Origin: Kitasatospora albolonga
Lineage (GTDB): Bacteria; Actinomycetota; Actinomycetes; Streptomycetales; Streptomycetaceae
Reading direction: 5' to 3'
DNA: 64,000 bases
NCBI GenBank assembly: GCA_002082585.1
Contig: CP020563.1
Span: 6,442,001-6,506,000 of the forward strand
This document shows positions 27,588 to 34,690 of the stretch, piece by piece. The notes under the pieces are model-generated. The model searched no databases. It was not told where the DNA came from and saw nothing but the letters and a program-made list of their open reading frames with translations. Each line of letters starts with the position of its first letter. Position 1 is the stretch's first letter. Both the position numbers and the translations under genes were made by a program.

Positions 27588-28241
27588 GTGCGCGTACTCG
27601 TCGTCGAGGACGAGCAGCTGCTCGCCGATGCGGTGGCCACCGGACTGCGCCGGGAGGCCATGGCCGTCGACGTTGTCTACGACGGTGCCGCGGCCCTGGA
27701 GCGCGTCGGGGTCAACGACTACGACGTCGTCGTGCTGGACCGGGACCTTCCTCTGGTGCACGGTGACGACGTCTGCCGCCGGATCGTCGAGCTCGGCATG
27801 CCCACCCGGGTGCTCATGCTCACCGCCTCCGGTGACGTCAGCGACCGGGTCGAGGGGCTGGAGCTGGGCGCCGACGACTATCTGCCCAAGCCCTTCGCCT
27901 TCAGCGAGCTGACCGCCCGGGTCCGCGCCCTGGGCCGCCGTACGACGGTCGCCCTGCCGCCCGTCCTGGAGCGCGCCGGGATCAAGCTCGACCCCAACCG
28001 CCGCGAGGTCTTCCGGGACGACGCGGAGATCCAGCTCGCCCCGAAGGAGTTCGCGGTGCTGGAGGTCCTCATGCGCAGCGAGGGCGCCGTCGTCTCGGCG
28101 GAACAGCTCCTGGAGAAGGCATGGGACGAGAACACCGACCCCTTCACCAACGTGGTGCGGGTCACGGTCATGACGCTCCGCCGCAAGCTCGGCGAACCGC
28201 CCGTCATCGTCACCGTCCCGGGCTCCGGATACCGGATCTGA
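27588..28241 (+). CDS. cutR: Response regulator CutR (OmpR/PhoB type)
   Basis: 217-residue DNA-binding response regulator. Receiver domain with phospho-acceptor Asp51 (VVVLDRDLP), acidic pocket near VEDEQ and Lys in YLPKPFAF; C-terminal winged helix ending in TVPGSGYRI. The CutRS pair is known in S. lividans and S. coelicolor, where it affects actinorhodin production and, in later work, the response to secreted-protein stress. GTG start at 27588 with a GAGGGAAGG site. cutS follows after 5 nt. Confidence 0.93.
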   Translation: MRVLVVEDEQLLADAVATGLRREAMAVDVVYDGAAALERVGVNDYDVVVLDRDLPLVHGDDVCRRIVELGMPTRVLMLTASGDVSDRVEGLELGADDYLPKPFAFSELTARVRALGRRTTVALPPVLERAGIKLDPNRREVFRDDAEIQLAPKEFAVLEVLMRSEGAVVSAEQLLEKAWDENTDPFTNVVRVTVMTLRRKLGEPPVIVTVPGSGYRI

Positions 28242-28246
28242 GCACC

Positions 28247-29479
28247 ATGGCCACCACCCCGCCCCCTCCGACGGCCCCCCCGAAGCCCACCTGGGAGCCC
28301 AAGCCCCAGGAGCCTCCGTACCCCTGGCTGCGCCCGACCATCCGGATACGGCTCACGCTGCTGTACGGCGGGATGTTCCTGATCGCGGGCATCCTGCTGC
28401 TCTCGATCATCTACATGCTGGCGGCGCAGGCGCTGCACGTCGGCAGCGAGCTGCCGTTCGAGATCGTCAGCGGCAAGGTCACCAGCGAGATCTGCGACCT
28501 GCCGACGAACGCCAGCCCGAACGACTTCAACGCGGCGATGAACGCCTGTGTCAACAACCAGCGCAAGGCCGCGCTGGACACCCTGCTCAACCGCTCGCTC
28601 CTGGCCCTCGTCGGCCTCAGCGTCATCGCGTTCGCCTTCGGCTACGCCATGGCCGGGCGCGTCCTGTCCCCGCTGGGCCGGATCACCCGGACCGCGCGCA
28701 GGGTGGCCGGTACGGACCTCAGCCGGCGGATCGAGCTGGACGGCCCGGACGACGAGCTCAAGGAGCTCGCGGACACCTTCGACGACATGCTGGACCGGCT
28801 GGAGCGGGCCTTCACCGCGCAGCAGCGGTTCGTCGGCAACGCCTCGCACGAGCTGCGCACCCCGCTGGCGATCAACCGCACGCTGCTGGAGGTCCATCTC
28901 TCCGACCCGCAGGCCCCGCCCGAGCTCCAGCAGCTCGGGAAGACGCTCCTGGCCACCAACGAACGCAGTGAGCAGCTCGTCGAGGGCCTGCTGCTGCTGG
29001 CCCGCAGCGACAACCAGATCATCGAGCGCAAACCGGTCGACCTCGCCGAGGTCGCGGACCGCGCCATCGACCAGGCCCGGGCCGAGGCGGTGGAGCGGAA
29101 CGTCGAGATCCGCGGCGAGCGGGCCGGTGCCGTCGTCCAGGGCAACGGGGTCCTGCTGGAGCGGATCGCGCTCAACCTCGTACAGAACGCCGTGCGCTAC
29201 AACGTGGCCGAGGACGGCTGGGTGGAGGTCACCACCTCCCTCCAGCCCGGCCAGGCCCTGCTGGTCGTCTCGAACACCGGGCCCGTGGTACCCGCGTACG
29301 AGATCGACAACCTCTTCGAGCCCTTCCGGCGGCTGCGTACGGAGCGCACGGGCAGCGACAAGGGGGTCGGACTCGGCCTGTCGATCGCCCGGTCCGTCGC
29401 GCGGGCCCACGGAGGCCGTATCATCGCGGAGCCCCGCGAGGGCGGTGGTCTCGTGATGCGCGTCACCCTGCCGGTCTGA
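28247..29479 (+). CDS. cutS: Sensor histidine kinase CutS
   Basis: 410-residue membrane kinase partner of CutR. Pro-rich cytoplasmic head, membrane segment near 37-58, a short extracytoplasmic sensor of about 55 residues with two cysteines (Cys83 and Cys101) that could form a disulfide switch, second membrane segment near 113-135, HAMP, the phospho-acceptor His in GNASHELRTPLAIN near 201, and the ATPase with N, G1 and G2 boxes (LVQNAVRYN, GLGLSIARS). ATG 28247, 5 nt after cutR. The thiol-sensing role is inferred from the cysteines and from published CutS work as I recall it. Confidence 0.93.
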   Translation: MATTPPPPTAPPKPTWEPKPQEPPYPWLRPTIRIRLTLLYGGMFLIAGILLLSIIYMLAAQALHVGSELPFEIVSGKVTSEICDLPTNASPNDFNAAMNACVNNQRKAALDTLLNRSLLALVGLSVIAFAFGYAMAGRVLSPLGRITRTARRVAGTDLSRRIELDGPDDELKELADTFDDMLDRLERAFTAQQRFVGNASHELRTPLAINRTLLEVHLSDPQAPPELQQLGKTLLATNERSEQLVEGLLLLARSDNQIIERKPVDLAEVADRAIDQARAEAVERNVEIRGERAGAVVQGNGVLLERIALNLVQNAVRYNVAEDGWVEVTTSLQPGQALLVVSNTGPVVPAYEIDNLFEPFRRLRTERTGSDKGVGLGLSIARSVARAHGGRIIAEPREGGGLVMRVTLPV

Positions 29480-29536
29480 GAGGCTGCGCGGTGTGACTCC
29501 GCACCGAATCTTCATGTTCGCTTTGAGCGGAATTTT

Positions 29537-29562
29537 CAGGACCCGTTCCCCGGCGGGTCCTG
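29537..29562 (+). terminator. Terminator of cutRS
   Basis: 9-bp stem CAGGACCCG/CGGGTCCTG with 8-nt loop, 58 nt after the cutS stop codon. Confidence 0.65.
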
Positions 29563-29701
29563 TGTGATCGATCACAGAAGCCGTTTGGGGGCCATCTACG
29601 CTCCGTGATGACGCCTCGGTCGGAAAGCCGGTAATCGTCCGGGTTTTCGGAGGGGGTTATCACGGGAAGTACACGGGGTGGCGCCTGTGAACTGCGCAGT
29701 C

Positions 29702-29763
29702 GGGACCGTGTACGGTCCCCATCGCCACCCAAGCCGAGCCTCGCCGAGGCGGCCGGTTGGGTG
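29702..29763 (+). ncRNA. Two-hairpin RNA leader candidate upstream of DUF4193 gene
   Basis: Hairpin 1: GGGACCG (29702-29708), TGTA loop, CGGTCCC (29713-29719). Hairpin 2: CACCCAAGCCG (29726-29736) pairs with CGGC and TTGGGTG (29750-29753, 29757-29763), enclosing CCTC/GAGG. No T-tract follows, so they look more like a structured 5' leader or small RNA than a terminator. No known Rfam family recognised. Confidence 0.4.
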
Positions 29764-29882
29764 TCGATTGAGTAACAGACCTTGATGTGAGGCAAAATCT
29801 CCGCCTCAGGTCGGGCACAAGTCCGGCCTCTCACGCGTTACGAGCGCTGAGACACCTAGACACCCAAGAGGGGGAGAGCGAC

Positions 29883-30179
29883 ATGGCGACGGATTACGAC
29901 ACCCCACGCAAGACCGACGACGACGTGGACCAGGACAGCCTCGAGGAGCTCAAGGCGCGTCGGAGCGACAAGACGGCCTCCGCCGTCGACGTCGACGAGT
30001 TCGACGCGGCCGAAGGACTCGAGCTGCCCGGCGCGGACCTCTCCAACGAGGAGCTGGCCGTCCGGGTCCTGCCCAAGCAGGCCGACGAGTTCACCTGCAT
30101 GAGCTGCTTCCTGGTGCACCACCGCAGCCAGCTGGCCCGCGAGAAGAACGGTCAGCCCATCTGCCGCGACTGCGACTGA
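29883..30179 (+). CDS. DUF4193 family zinc-ribbon protein
   Basis: 98-residue acidic protein typical of actinobacteria. The N-terminal half is Asp/Glu-rich and disordered; the C-terminus has a zinc ribbon with CxxC pairs, FTCMSCFLVHHR and ICRDCD. Family members are strongly conserved and of unknown function, perhaps in transcription or RNA. ATG 29883 preceded by GGGGGAGAG. It has an unusually long, structured upstream region and is followed after 13 nt by the EcsC-like gene. Confidence 0.85.
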   Translation: MATDYDTPRKTDDDVDQDSLEELKARRSDKTASAVDVDEFDAAEGLELPGADLSNEELAVRVLPKQADEFTCMSCFLVHHRSQLAREKNGQPICRDCD

Positions 30180-30192
30180 GATCGGGTCGGCC

Positions 30193-31149
30193 GTGGCAGG
30201 CGACACACCGTTCCGGAAGCGGCGCCCCTGGCGCCGGCACGGACCGGAGGCGAATCAGGGCGGCACAGGCCCGGCAGCAGGCGTCAGCCCGTCTGCCGAG
30301 CGGTCCGCCGCCCTGCCCGACCCCTCCGGTGTTTCCGGTACGTCCGACGACGGGCGGGGCCGTTCGGCCTCGCTCGAAGTGGCGGGGGCGGCAGATCTGC
30401 CGGACCGGAGCGGAGAGCAGGACCAGGCGGCGCCCACGACCGGGGCAGGCCGCCTGCACGCAGTGAAACGGGGGGTGCGCAAGGGCGGGGAGAGCGCCCG
30501 TGCCCTGGTCGGCCAGCTGGCCGACCGGATCATCGAAACGGCTCCCCGCGTCCCGGTGCGCGATCTCGCCACCCTGCGCGAGCAGTTCCCCGGGCTGGGG
30601 CCCGAGGAGCTCGCCGACAAGCTCGTACTGGGCGCGAGCCGCGCCAGTGCCACCGTCGGCGCGGGCATCGGCGCCGCCGCCATGCTGCCCGTACCGCCCG
30701 CCATGCTCGCCGAGCTGGCGGCCGAGGTCACCGGCGTCGCCGCGATCGAGATGAAGCTCGTCGCCGAGCTCCACGAGGTCTACGGCCGCCGCCCGCCGGG
30801 CAATCTCGCCCAGCGCTCCACCGCGTATCTGACGTCGTGGACGGAGGAGCGCGGCATCGACGTCACCCGGCCCACCACGCTCAACGCGGCCCTGGGCGGC
30901 CAGATGAAGCGTGAGCTGCGCCAGCAGATCACCAAGCGCATGGCCCGCAATCTGCCCAACCTGATCCCGTTCATGATCGGCGCCGCCGTCGGCGCCACGA
31001 TGAACCGCCGCGACACCCGCAAGCTCGCCGACCAGGTCAGGGCCGACCTGCGCAAGCAGCAGATCCCCTGGGACCGGCTCACCGGACTGCCCCCGCTGGA
31101 GCGCCCCGCCGTGCCGGTCGTGCTCCCCAAGGAGATCGAGGGCGCCTGA
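30193..31149 (+). CDS. Conserved protein, EcsC-like
   Basis: 318 residues. A disordered Ser/Pro/Gly-rich head (1-95) leads to a mostly helical domain with hydrophobic stretches: LGASRASATVGAGIGAAAM near 148 and LPNLIPFMIGAAVGATMNRR near 256. This pattern resembles EcsC-family proteins, a weak recognition. Possibly membrane-associated. Start GTG 30193. Function unknown. Confidence 0.6.
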   Translation: MAGDTPFRKRRPWRRHGPEANQGGTGPAAGVSPSAERSAALPDPSGVSGTSDDGRGRSASLEVAGAADLPDRSGEQDQAAPTTGAGRLHAVKRGVRKGGESARALVGQLADRIIETAPRVPVRDLATLREQFPGLGPEELADKLVLGASRASATVGAGIGAAAMLPVPPAMLAELAAEVTGVAAIEMKLVAELHEVYGRRPPGNLAQRSTAYLTSWTEERGIDVTRPTTLNAALGGQMKRELRQQITKRMARNLPNLIPFMIGAAVGATMNRRDTRKLADQVRADLRKQQIPWDRLTGLPPLERPAVPVVLPKEIEGA

Positions 31150-31184
31150 CCCGCGCCCCGGTCCGCTCCGGGCGCCCGGGCCGC

Positions 31185-31643
31185 TCAGGCCGCCGGTACG
31201 GAGCTCAGCGCCGCCGCCAGGCCCTTCGGGTCCCGGGTGGAGAGGAAGACGTACGGAGTCGGGTCCTGCGGGTCCGTGACCTCCACCCGCACCGCCGTCC
31301 CCACATAGCTGCGCAGCAGCATGAACGCGCGCGCGTTCGCCTTGTGCGTGCGCCAGGCCCGCGCCTCCTCGGCGTCCAGCACCTCGGGCTCCCCGAGCGC
31401 GGAGAGCGGAATGCGGGCGTCCCCGGCCACCAGCGCCCCGGCGACCACCCGGATACGGGCGGAGCCGTAACTGCTCACCGCCGCCGCGGCCGCCGCCGTA
31501 CCGCCGACCAGCCCGGCCAGCATCGGCAGGGTGCCGAGCGGCAGGAGCATCAGCGCACAGGCGACACCGATCCCGAAGGCGATGAACCACCAGGAGCGGG
31601 GTGCGGTGAGACGTTCGTCGAAGGGCGGTGCGGAAGGCTGCAT
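31185..31643 (-). CDS. DUF3093 family membrane protein
   Basis: 152 residues with two N-terminal membrane helices (about 18-38 and 40-58) and a small cytoplasmic beta domain (RIPLSALGEPEVLDAEEARAW). Matches the DUF3093 pattern of actinobacteria next to dut. Function unknown. Divergent from the thioesterase by 58 nt. Confidence 0.8.
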   Translation of the reverse strand: MQPSAPPFDERLTAPRSWWFIAFGIGVACALMLLPLGTLPMLAGLVGGTAAAAAAVSSYGSARIRVVAGALVAGDARIPLSALGEPEVLDAEEARAWRTHKANARAFMLLRSYVGTAVRVEVTDPQDPTPYVFLSTRDPKGLAAALSSVPAA

Positions 31644-31687
31644 GACAGCAAGCTTGGCACGGCGCGACCGGCGGACTGCCGCGCGGG

Positions 31688-31693
31688 TAAGGT
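31688..31693 (+). promoter_or_regulatory. -10 box of leaderless thioesterase-dut operon
   Basis: TAAGGT ends 8 nt before the GTG at 31702; no ribosome site, so the first gene of the operon is probably leaderless. Confidence 0.45.
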
Positions 31694-31701
31694 CTGCGCC
31701 T

Positions 31702-32286
31702 GTGAGTGGAACATCAGCGGCTCTGAGACCCCCGGCCGACGCCGTCGCGCCGGTCCGGCACCCCGACGCCCCCGCCCCCGGGGAGCTCCTCGGCGCGCAC
31801 TACGAGTACTGCTTCGGCTGCGGCGAGGGACAGCCGCACGGCCTGCACCTCCAGGCGCGGGCCGGTGAGGGCGTGAGCGTGACCGCCGAGTTCACCGTCA
31901 AGCCCGCCCACCAGGGCGCCCCCGGCCTCGCCCACGGCGGCGTCCTCGCCACCGCGCTGGACGAGACCCTCGGCTCGCTGAACTGGCTGCTGCGCACCAT
32001 CGCGGTGACCGGACGGCTGGAGACCGACTTCGTGCGCCCCGTCCCGGTGGACACCGTGCTGCACCTGGACGCCCGCATCACCGCCGTGCACGGCCGGAAG
32101 ATCTACTCCACGGCCACCGGCCGCATCGGCGGCCCCGAGGGTCCCGTCGCCGTCCGCGCCGACGCCCTGTTCATCGAGGTCAAGGTGGACCACTTCATCG
32201 AGAACGGGCGGCCCGCCGAGATCCAGGCGGCGATGGCCGACCCGGACCAGGTCAAGCGTGCCCGAGCCTTCGAGGTGAACCCCTGA
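31702..32286 (+). CDS. PaaI-type hotdog thioesterase
   Basis: 194-residue acyl-CoA thioesterase of the hotdog fold. Motifs: HYEYCFGCGEGQPHGLHL near the front, and the helix AHGGVLATALDETLGSLNW that carries the catalytic Asp/Glu and His-Gly-Gly turn. GTG 31702 is chosen for the leaderless -10 box and because the hotdog domain begins soon after. Overlaps dut by TGATG. Substrate unknown. Confidence 0.85.
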   Translation: MSGTSAALRPPADAVAPVRHPDAPAPGELLGAHYEYCFGCGEGQPHGLHLQARAGEGVSVTAEFTVKPAHQGAPGLAHGGVLATALDETLGSLNWLLRTIAVTGRLETDFVRPVPVDTVLHLDARITAVHGRKIYSTATGRIGGPEGPVAVRADALFIEVKVDHFIENGRPAEIQAAMADPDQVKRARAFEVNP

Positions 32287-32813
32287 TGCGCAGCCCCGTC
32301 GACGTACTGATCCGCCTGCTCGACCCGGACGTGCCGATTCCGGCGTACGGACACCCGGGGGACGCCGGGGCCGACCTGGTCACCACCGAGGCCGCCGAAC
32401 TCGCCCCCGGCGAGCGCGTGGTGCTGCCCACCGGGGTCTCGATCGCCCTGCCCGACGGGTACGCGGCCTTCGTGCACCCGCGCTCCGGCCTCGCGGCCCG
32501 CTGCGGAGTGGCCCTCGTGAATGCCCCAGGGACGGTGGATGCCGGGTACCGTGGGGAGATCAAGGTGATCGTGGTCAACCTCGATCCGCGCGAGAGCGTG
32601 CGGTTCGAGCGGTTCGACCGGATTGCCCAACTGGTTGTCCAGCAGGTCGAGAAGGTGCGCTTCCACGAGGTGGCGGAACTTCCCGGCTCGGCGCGGGCCG
32701 GAGGGGGCTTCGGGTCCACCGGTGGCCATGCGTCGGTGGACGTCGCCGAGGGCGGGATCACCCACGGTGGGAACAGCTACGCTTCGGTCGTATCCGACCG
32801 GGAAGGACAGTGA
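32286..32813 (+). CDS. dut: Deoxyuridine 5'-triphosphate nucleotidohydrolase
   Basis: 175-residue trimeric dUTPase; hydrolyses dUTP to dUMP and pyrophosphate to keep uracil out of DNA. All five motifs are seen: GDAGADLV, PRSGLAARCG, NAPGTVDAGYRGEIKV, RIAQLVV and the C-terminal GGGFGSTGGH arm. The tail after this arm is about 25 residues longer than in E. coli. Coupled to the thioesterase (TGATG overlap) and followed after one base by the DUF3710 gene. Confidence 0.94.
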   Translation: MRSPVDVLIRLLDPDVPIPAYGHPGDAGADLVTTEAAELAPGERVVLPTGVSIALPDGYAAFVHPRSGLAARCGVALVNAPGTVDAGYRGEIKVIVVNLDPRESVRFERFDRIAQLVVQQVEKVRFHEVAELPGSARAGGGFGSTGGHASVDVAEGGITHGGNSYASVVSDREGQ

Positions 32814-32814
32814 C

Positions 32815-33582
32815 GTGTTCGGACGTCGCAAGAAGAGTGGTTCCGCCGAGGACGCGGCGGACGAGGTGCGCGAGACCGAGCAGGTCGCCGACGAGAGCGC
32901 CGACGGGGCCGTGACCGGCGCCCGGCGGACGAATCTTCCGCCTGCCCCCCGGCCCGACGGACCCTGGGACAGCACCGAGGTCTCCCAGCCCGGCGAGGGC
33001 CGGGTCGACCTGGGCGGCATCTTCGTCCCCGGTGTCGAGGGCATGGAGCTGCGGGTGGAGGTGGCCGGGGACGCGATCGTCGCCGCCACCGTCGTGCTGC
33101 GCGACAGCGCCATCCAGCTCCAGGCGTTCGCCGCCCCCAAGCGCGAGGGCATCTGGGGCGAGGTCCGCGAGGAGATCGCCTCCGGCATCACCCAGCAGGG
33201 CGGCATCATCGACGAGGTCGAGGGCCCGCTGGGCTGGGAGCTGCGCGCGCAGGTCCCCGTACAGCTCCCGGACGGCACCAACGGGGTCCAGCTGGTGCGC
33301 TTCGTCGGTGTCGACGGCCCCCGCTGGTTCCTGCGCGGTGTCATCTCCGGCCAGGGCGCCGTCCAGCCGGAGGCCGCGGGCCTGCTGGAGACGGTCTTCC
33401 GGGACACCGTGGTGGTCCGCGGGGACGGCCCGATGGCTCCCCGCGACCCGATCGTCCTGAAGCTCCCGAACGACGCCCAGATGGTGCCCGAGGGCGTCCA
33501 GCAGGAGGAGCAGGAGGGCTCGAAGTTCTCCGGCGGCATGGGCCAGCTCCAGCGCGGACCGGAGATCACCGAGGTCCGCTAG
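32815..33582 (+). CDS. DUF3710 family protein
   Basis: 255 residues: acidic disordered head (1-60), then a beta-rich domain (VDLGGIFVPGVEGMELRVEV to RDPIVLKLP). Conserved next to dut in actinobacteria; function unknown. GTG 32815 with GGAAGGA upstream. Ends at the hairpin at 33635. Confidence 0.85.
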   Translation: MFGRRKKSGSAEDAADEVRETEQVADESADGAVTGARRTNLPPAPRPDGPWDSTEVSQPGEGRVDLGGIFVPGVEGMELRVEVAGDAIVAATVVLRDSAIQLQAFAAPKREGIWGEVREEIASGITQQGGIIDEVEGPLGWELRAQVPVQLPDGTNGVQLVRFVGVDGPRWFLRGVISGQGAVQPEAAGLLETVFRDTVVVRGDGPMAPRDPIVLKLPNDAQMVPEGVQQEEQEGSKFSGGMGQLQRGPEITEVR

Positions 33583-33634
33583 CGGCGGCCGGTGCGTCGG
33601 CGGTCCGCCGCTCGCACCGGCAGGCATCAGTACC

Positions 33635-33681
33635 GGCCGGTGGGCCGCACCCCTCTCCGGGGTGCGGCCCACCGGCCTTTT
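33635..33681 (+). terminator. Strong terminator after thioesterase-dut-DUF3710 operon
   Basis: 19-bp perfect stem (33635-33653 with 33659-33677), 5-nt loop and TTTT tail, a classic intrinsic terminator. Confidence 0.9.
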
Positions 33682-33786
33682 CCGTGCTTCGGCCCTCCGG
33701 AGGGCCTTCGGCCATTGCCCGACCGTGTGCCGCATGCACATACTGGCGGGCGACGACGCAGGCAAACACATGTACGGGGGTACAGC

Positions 33787-34521
33787 ATGACCGAGAGCAC
33801 CAGCGGGCAGTCCGGCACGGCCCTCGCCGAGGACCCGGCCCGCACGGCCATGGTCCGGGTCGAGGACCTGCACCGCTCGTACGGGAGCGGAGCCGCCGCC
33901 GTGCACGCCCTGCGCGGCGTCTCCTTCGAGATACCCCGGGGCGAGCTGGTCGCCCTCAAGGGCCGCTCCGGCTCCGGCAAGACCACCCTGCTCAACCTGG
34001 TCGGCGGGCTGGACACCCCGGACGGCGGGCGGATCACCGTCGACGGCACCGAGCTGGCGGGGCTCGGCGAGAAGGGTCTCCTGGAGCTCCGCCGGGACCG
34101 GGTCGGCTTCATCTTCCAGTCCTTCGGCCTCATCCCGATCCTGACCGCCGCCGAGAACATCGGCGTACCGCTGCGGCTGCGCAAGGCCGACCCGGCCGAG
34201 CGCGAGGAGCGGGTCGCGCTGCTGCTCTCCCTCGTCGGCCTCGCCGACCACGCCGAGCAGCGCCCCGGCGAGCTCTCCGGCGGCCAGCAGCAGCGCGTCG
34301 CCATCGCCCGCGCCCTCGCCAACCGCCCCGCCCTCCTGATCGCCGACGAGCCCACCGGACAGCTGGACGCCGAGACCGGGCTCGCCGTGATGGAGCTGCT
34401 CCGCGCGGTCGTGCGCAGCGAGAACGTCACCGCCCTCGTCGCCACCCACGACCCCCAGCTGCTCGGTCTGGCCGACCGGGTCCTGGAGCTGAGCGACGGC
34501 CACATCGTGGAACACGCCTGA
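33787..34521 (+). CDS. ABC transporter ATP-binding protein (LolD/MacB type), orphan
   Basis: 244-residue ATPase. Walker A GRSGSGKTTLL, Q-loop FIFQSFGLIP, signature LSGGQQQRVAIARAL, Walker B LLIADEPTGQLD, H-loop VATHD. This is the class that works with FtsX/MacB-like permeases in lipoprotein or peptide export, yet no permease gene is adjacent on either side, so it must work with a distant partner or be an isolated ATPase. ATG 33787. Confidence 0.88.
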   Translation: MTESTSGQSGTALAEDPARTAMVRVEDLHRSYGSGAAAVHALRGVSFEIPRGELVALKGRSGSGKTTLLNLVGGLDTPDGGRITVDGTELAGLGEKGLLELRRDRVGFIFQSFGLIPILTAAENIGVPLRLRKADPAEREERVALLLSLVGLADHAEQRPGELSGGQQQRVAIARALANRPALLIADEPTGQLDAETGLAVMELLRAVVRSENVTALVATHDPQLLGLADRVLELSDGHIVEHA

Positions 34522-34690
34522 GGCCCTCGCCGCGGGCCCCGCCCTGCGTCAGGAAACCGTCAAAGCGGCCCGCTCACGCTCCGTCCGTGCCCTGACCACG
34601 GGCGGAGCGGAGTAGCGTCGGCGGTGGCAGCCGCACCGGGCGCCACCGGCCGTCGGTCAGGACGGCCGGACGGTAGAAGACAATGGGGCC

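Larger units (their letters stand above)
29480..29882. other. 403-bp gap with structured leader before DUF4193 gene
   Basis: No gene. It holds the cutS terminator (29537-29562), a 14-bp palindrome TGTGATCGATCACA (29563-29576), and two hairpins at 29702-29763 described separately. Confidence 0.6.

Noticed and set aside
29563..29576. CRP-like site TGTGATCGATCACA
   Set aside because: The spacer is 4 nt, not 6, and the site lies over 300 bp from the next start codon.
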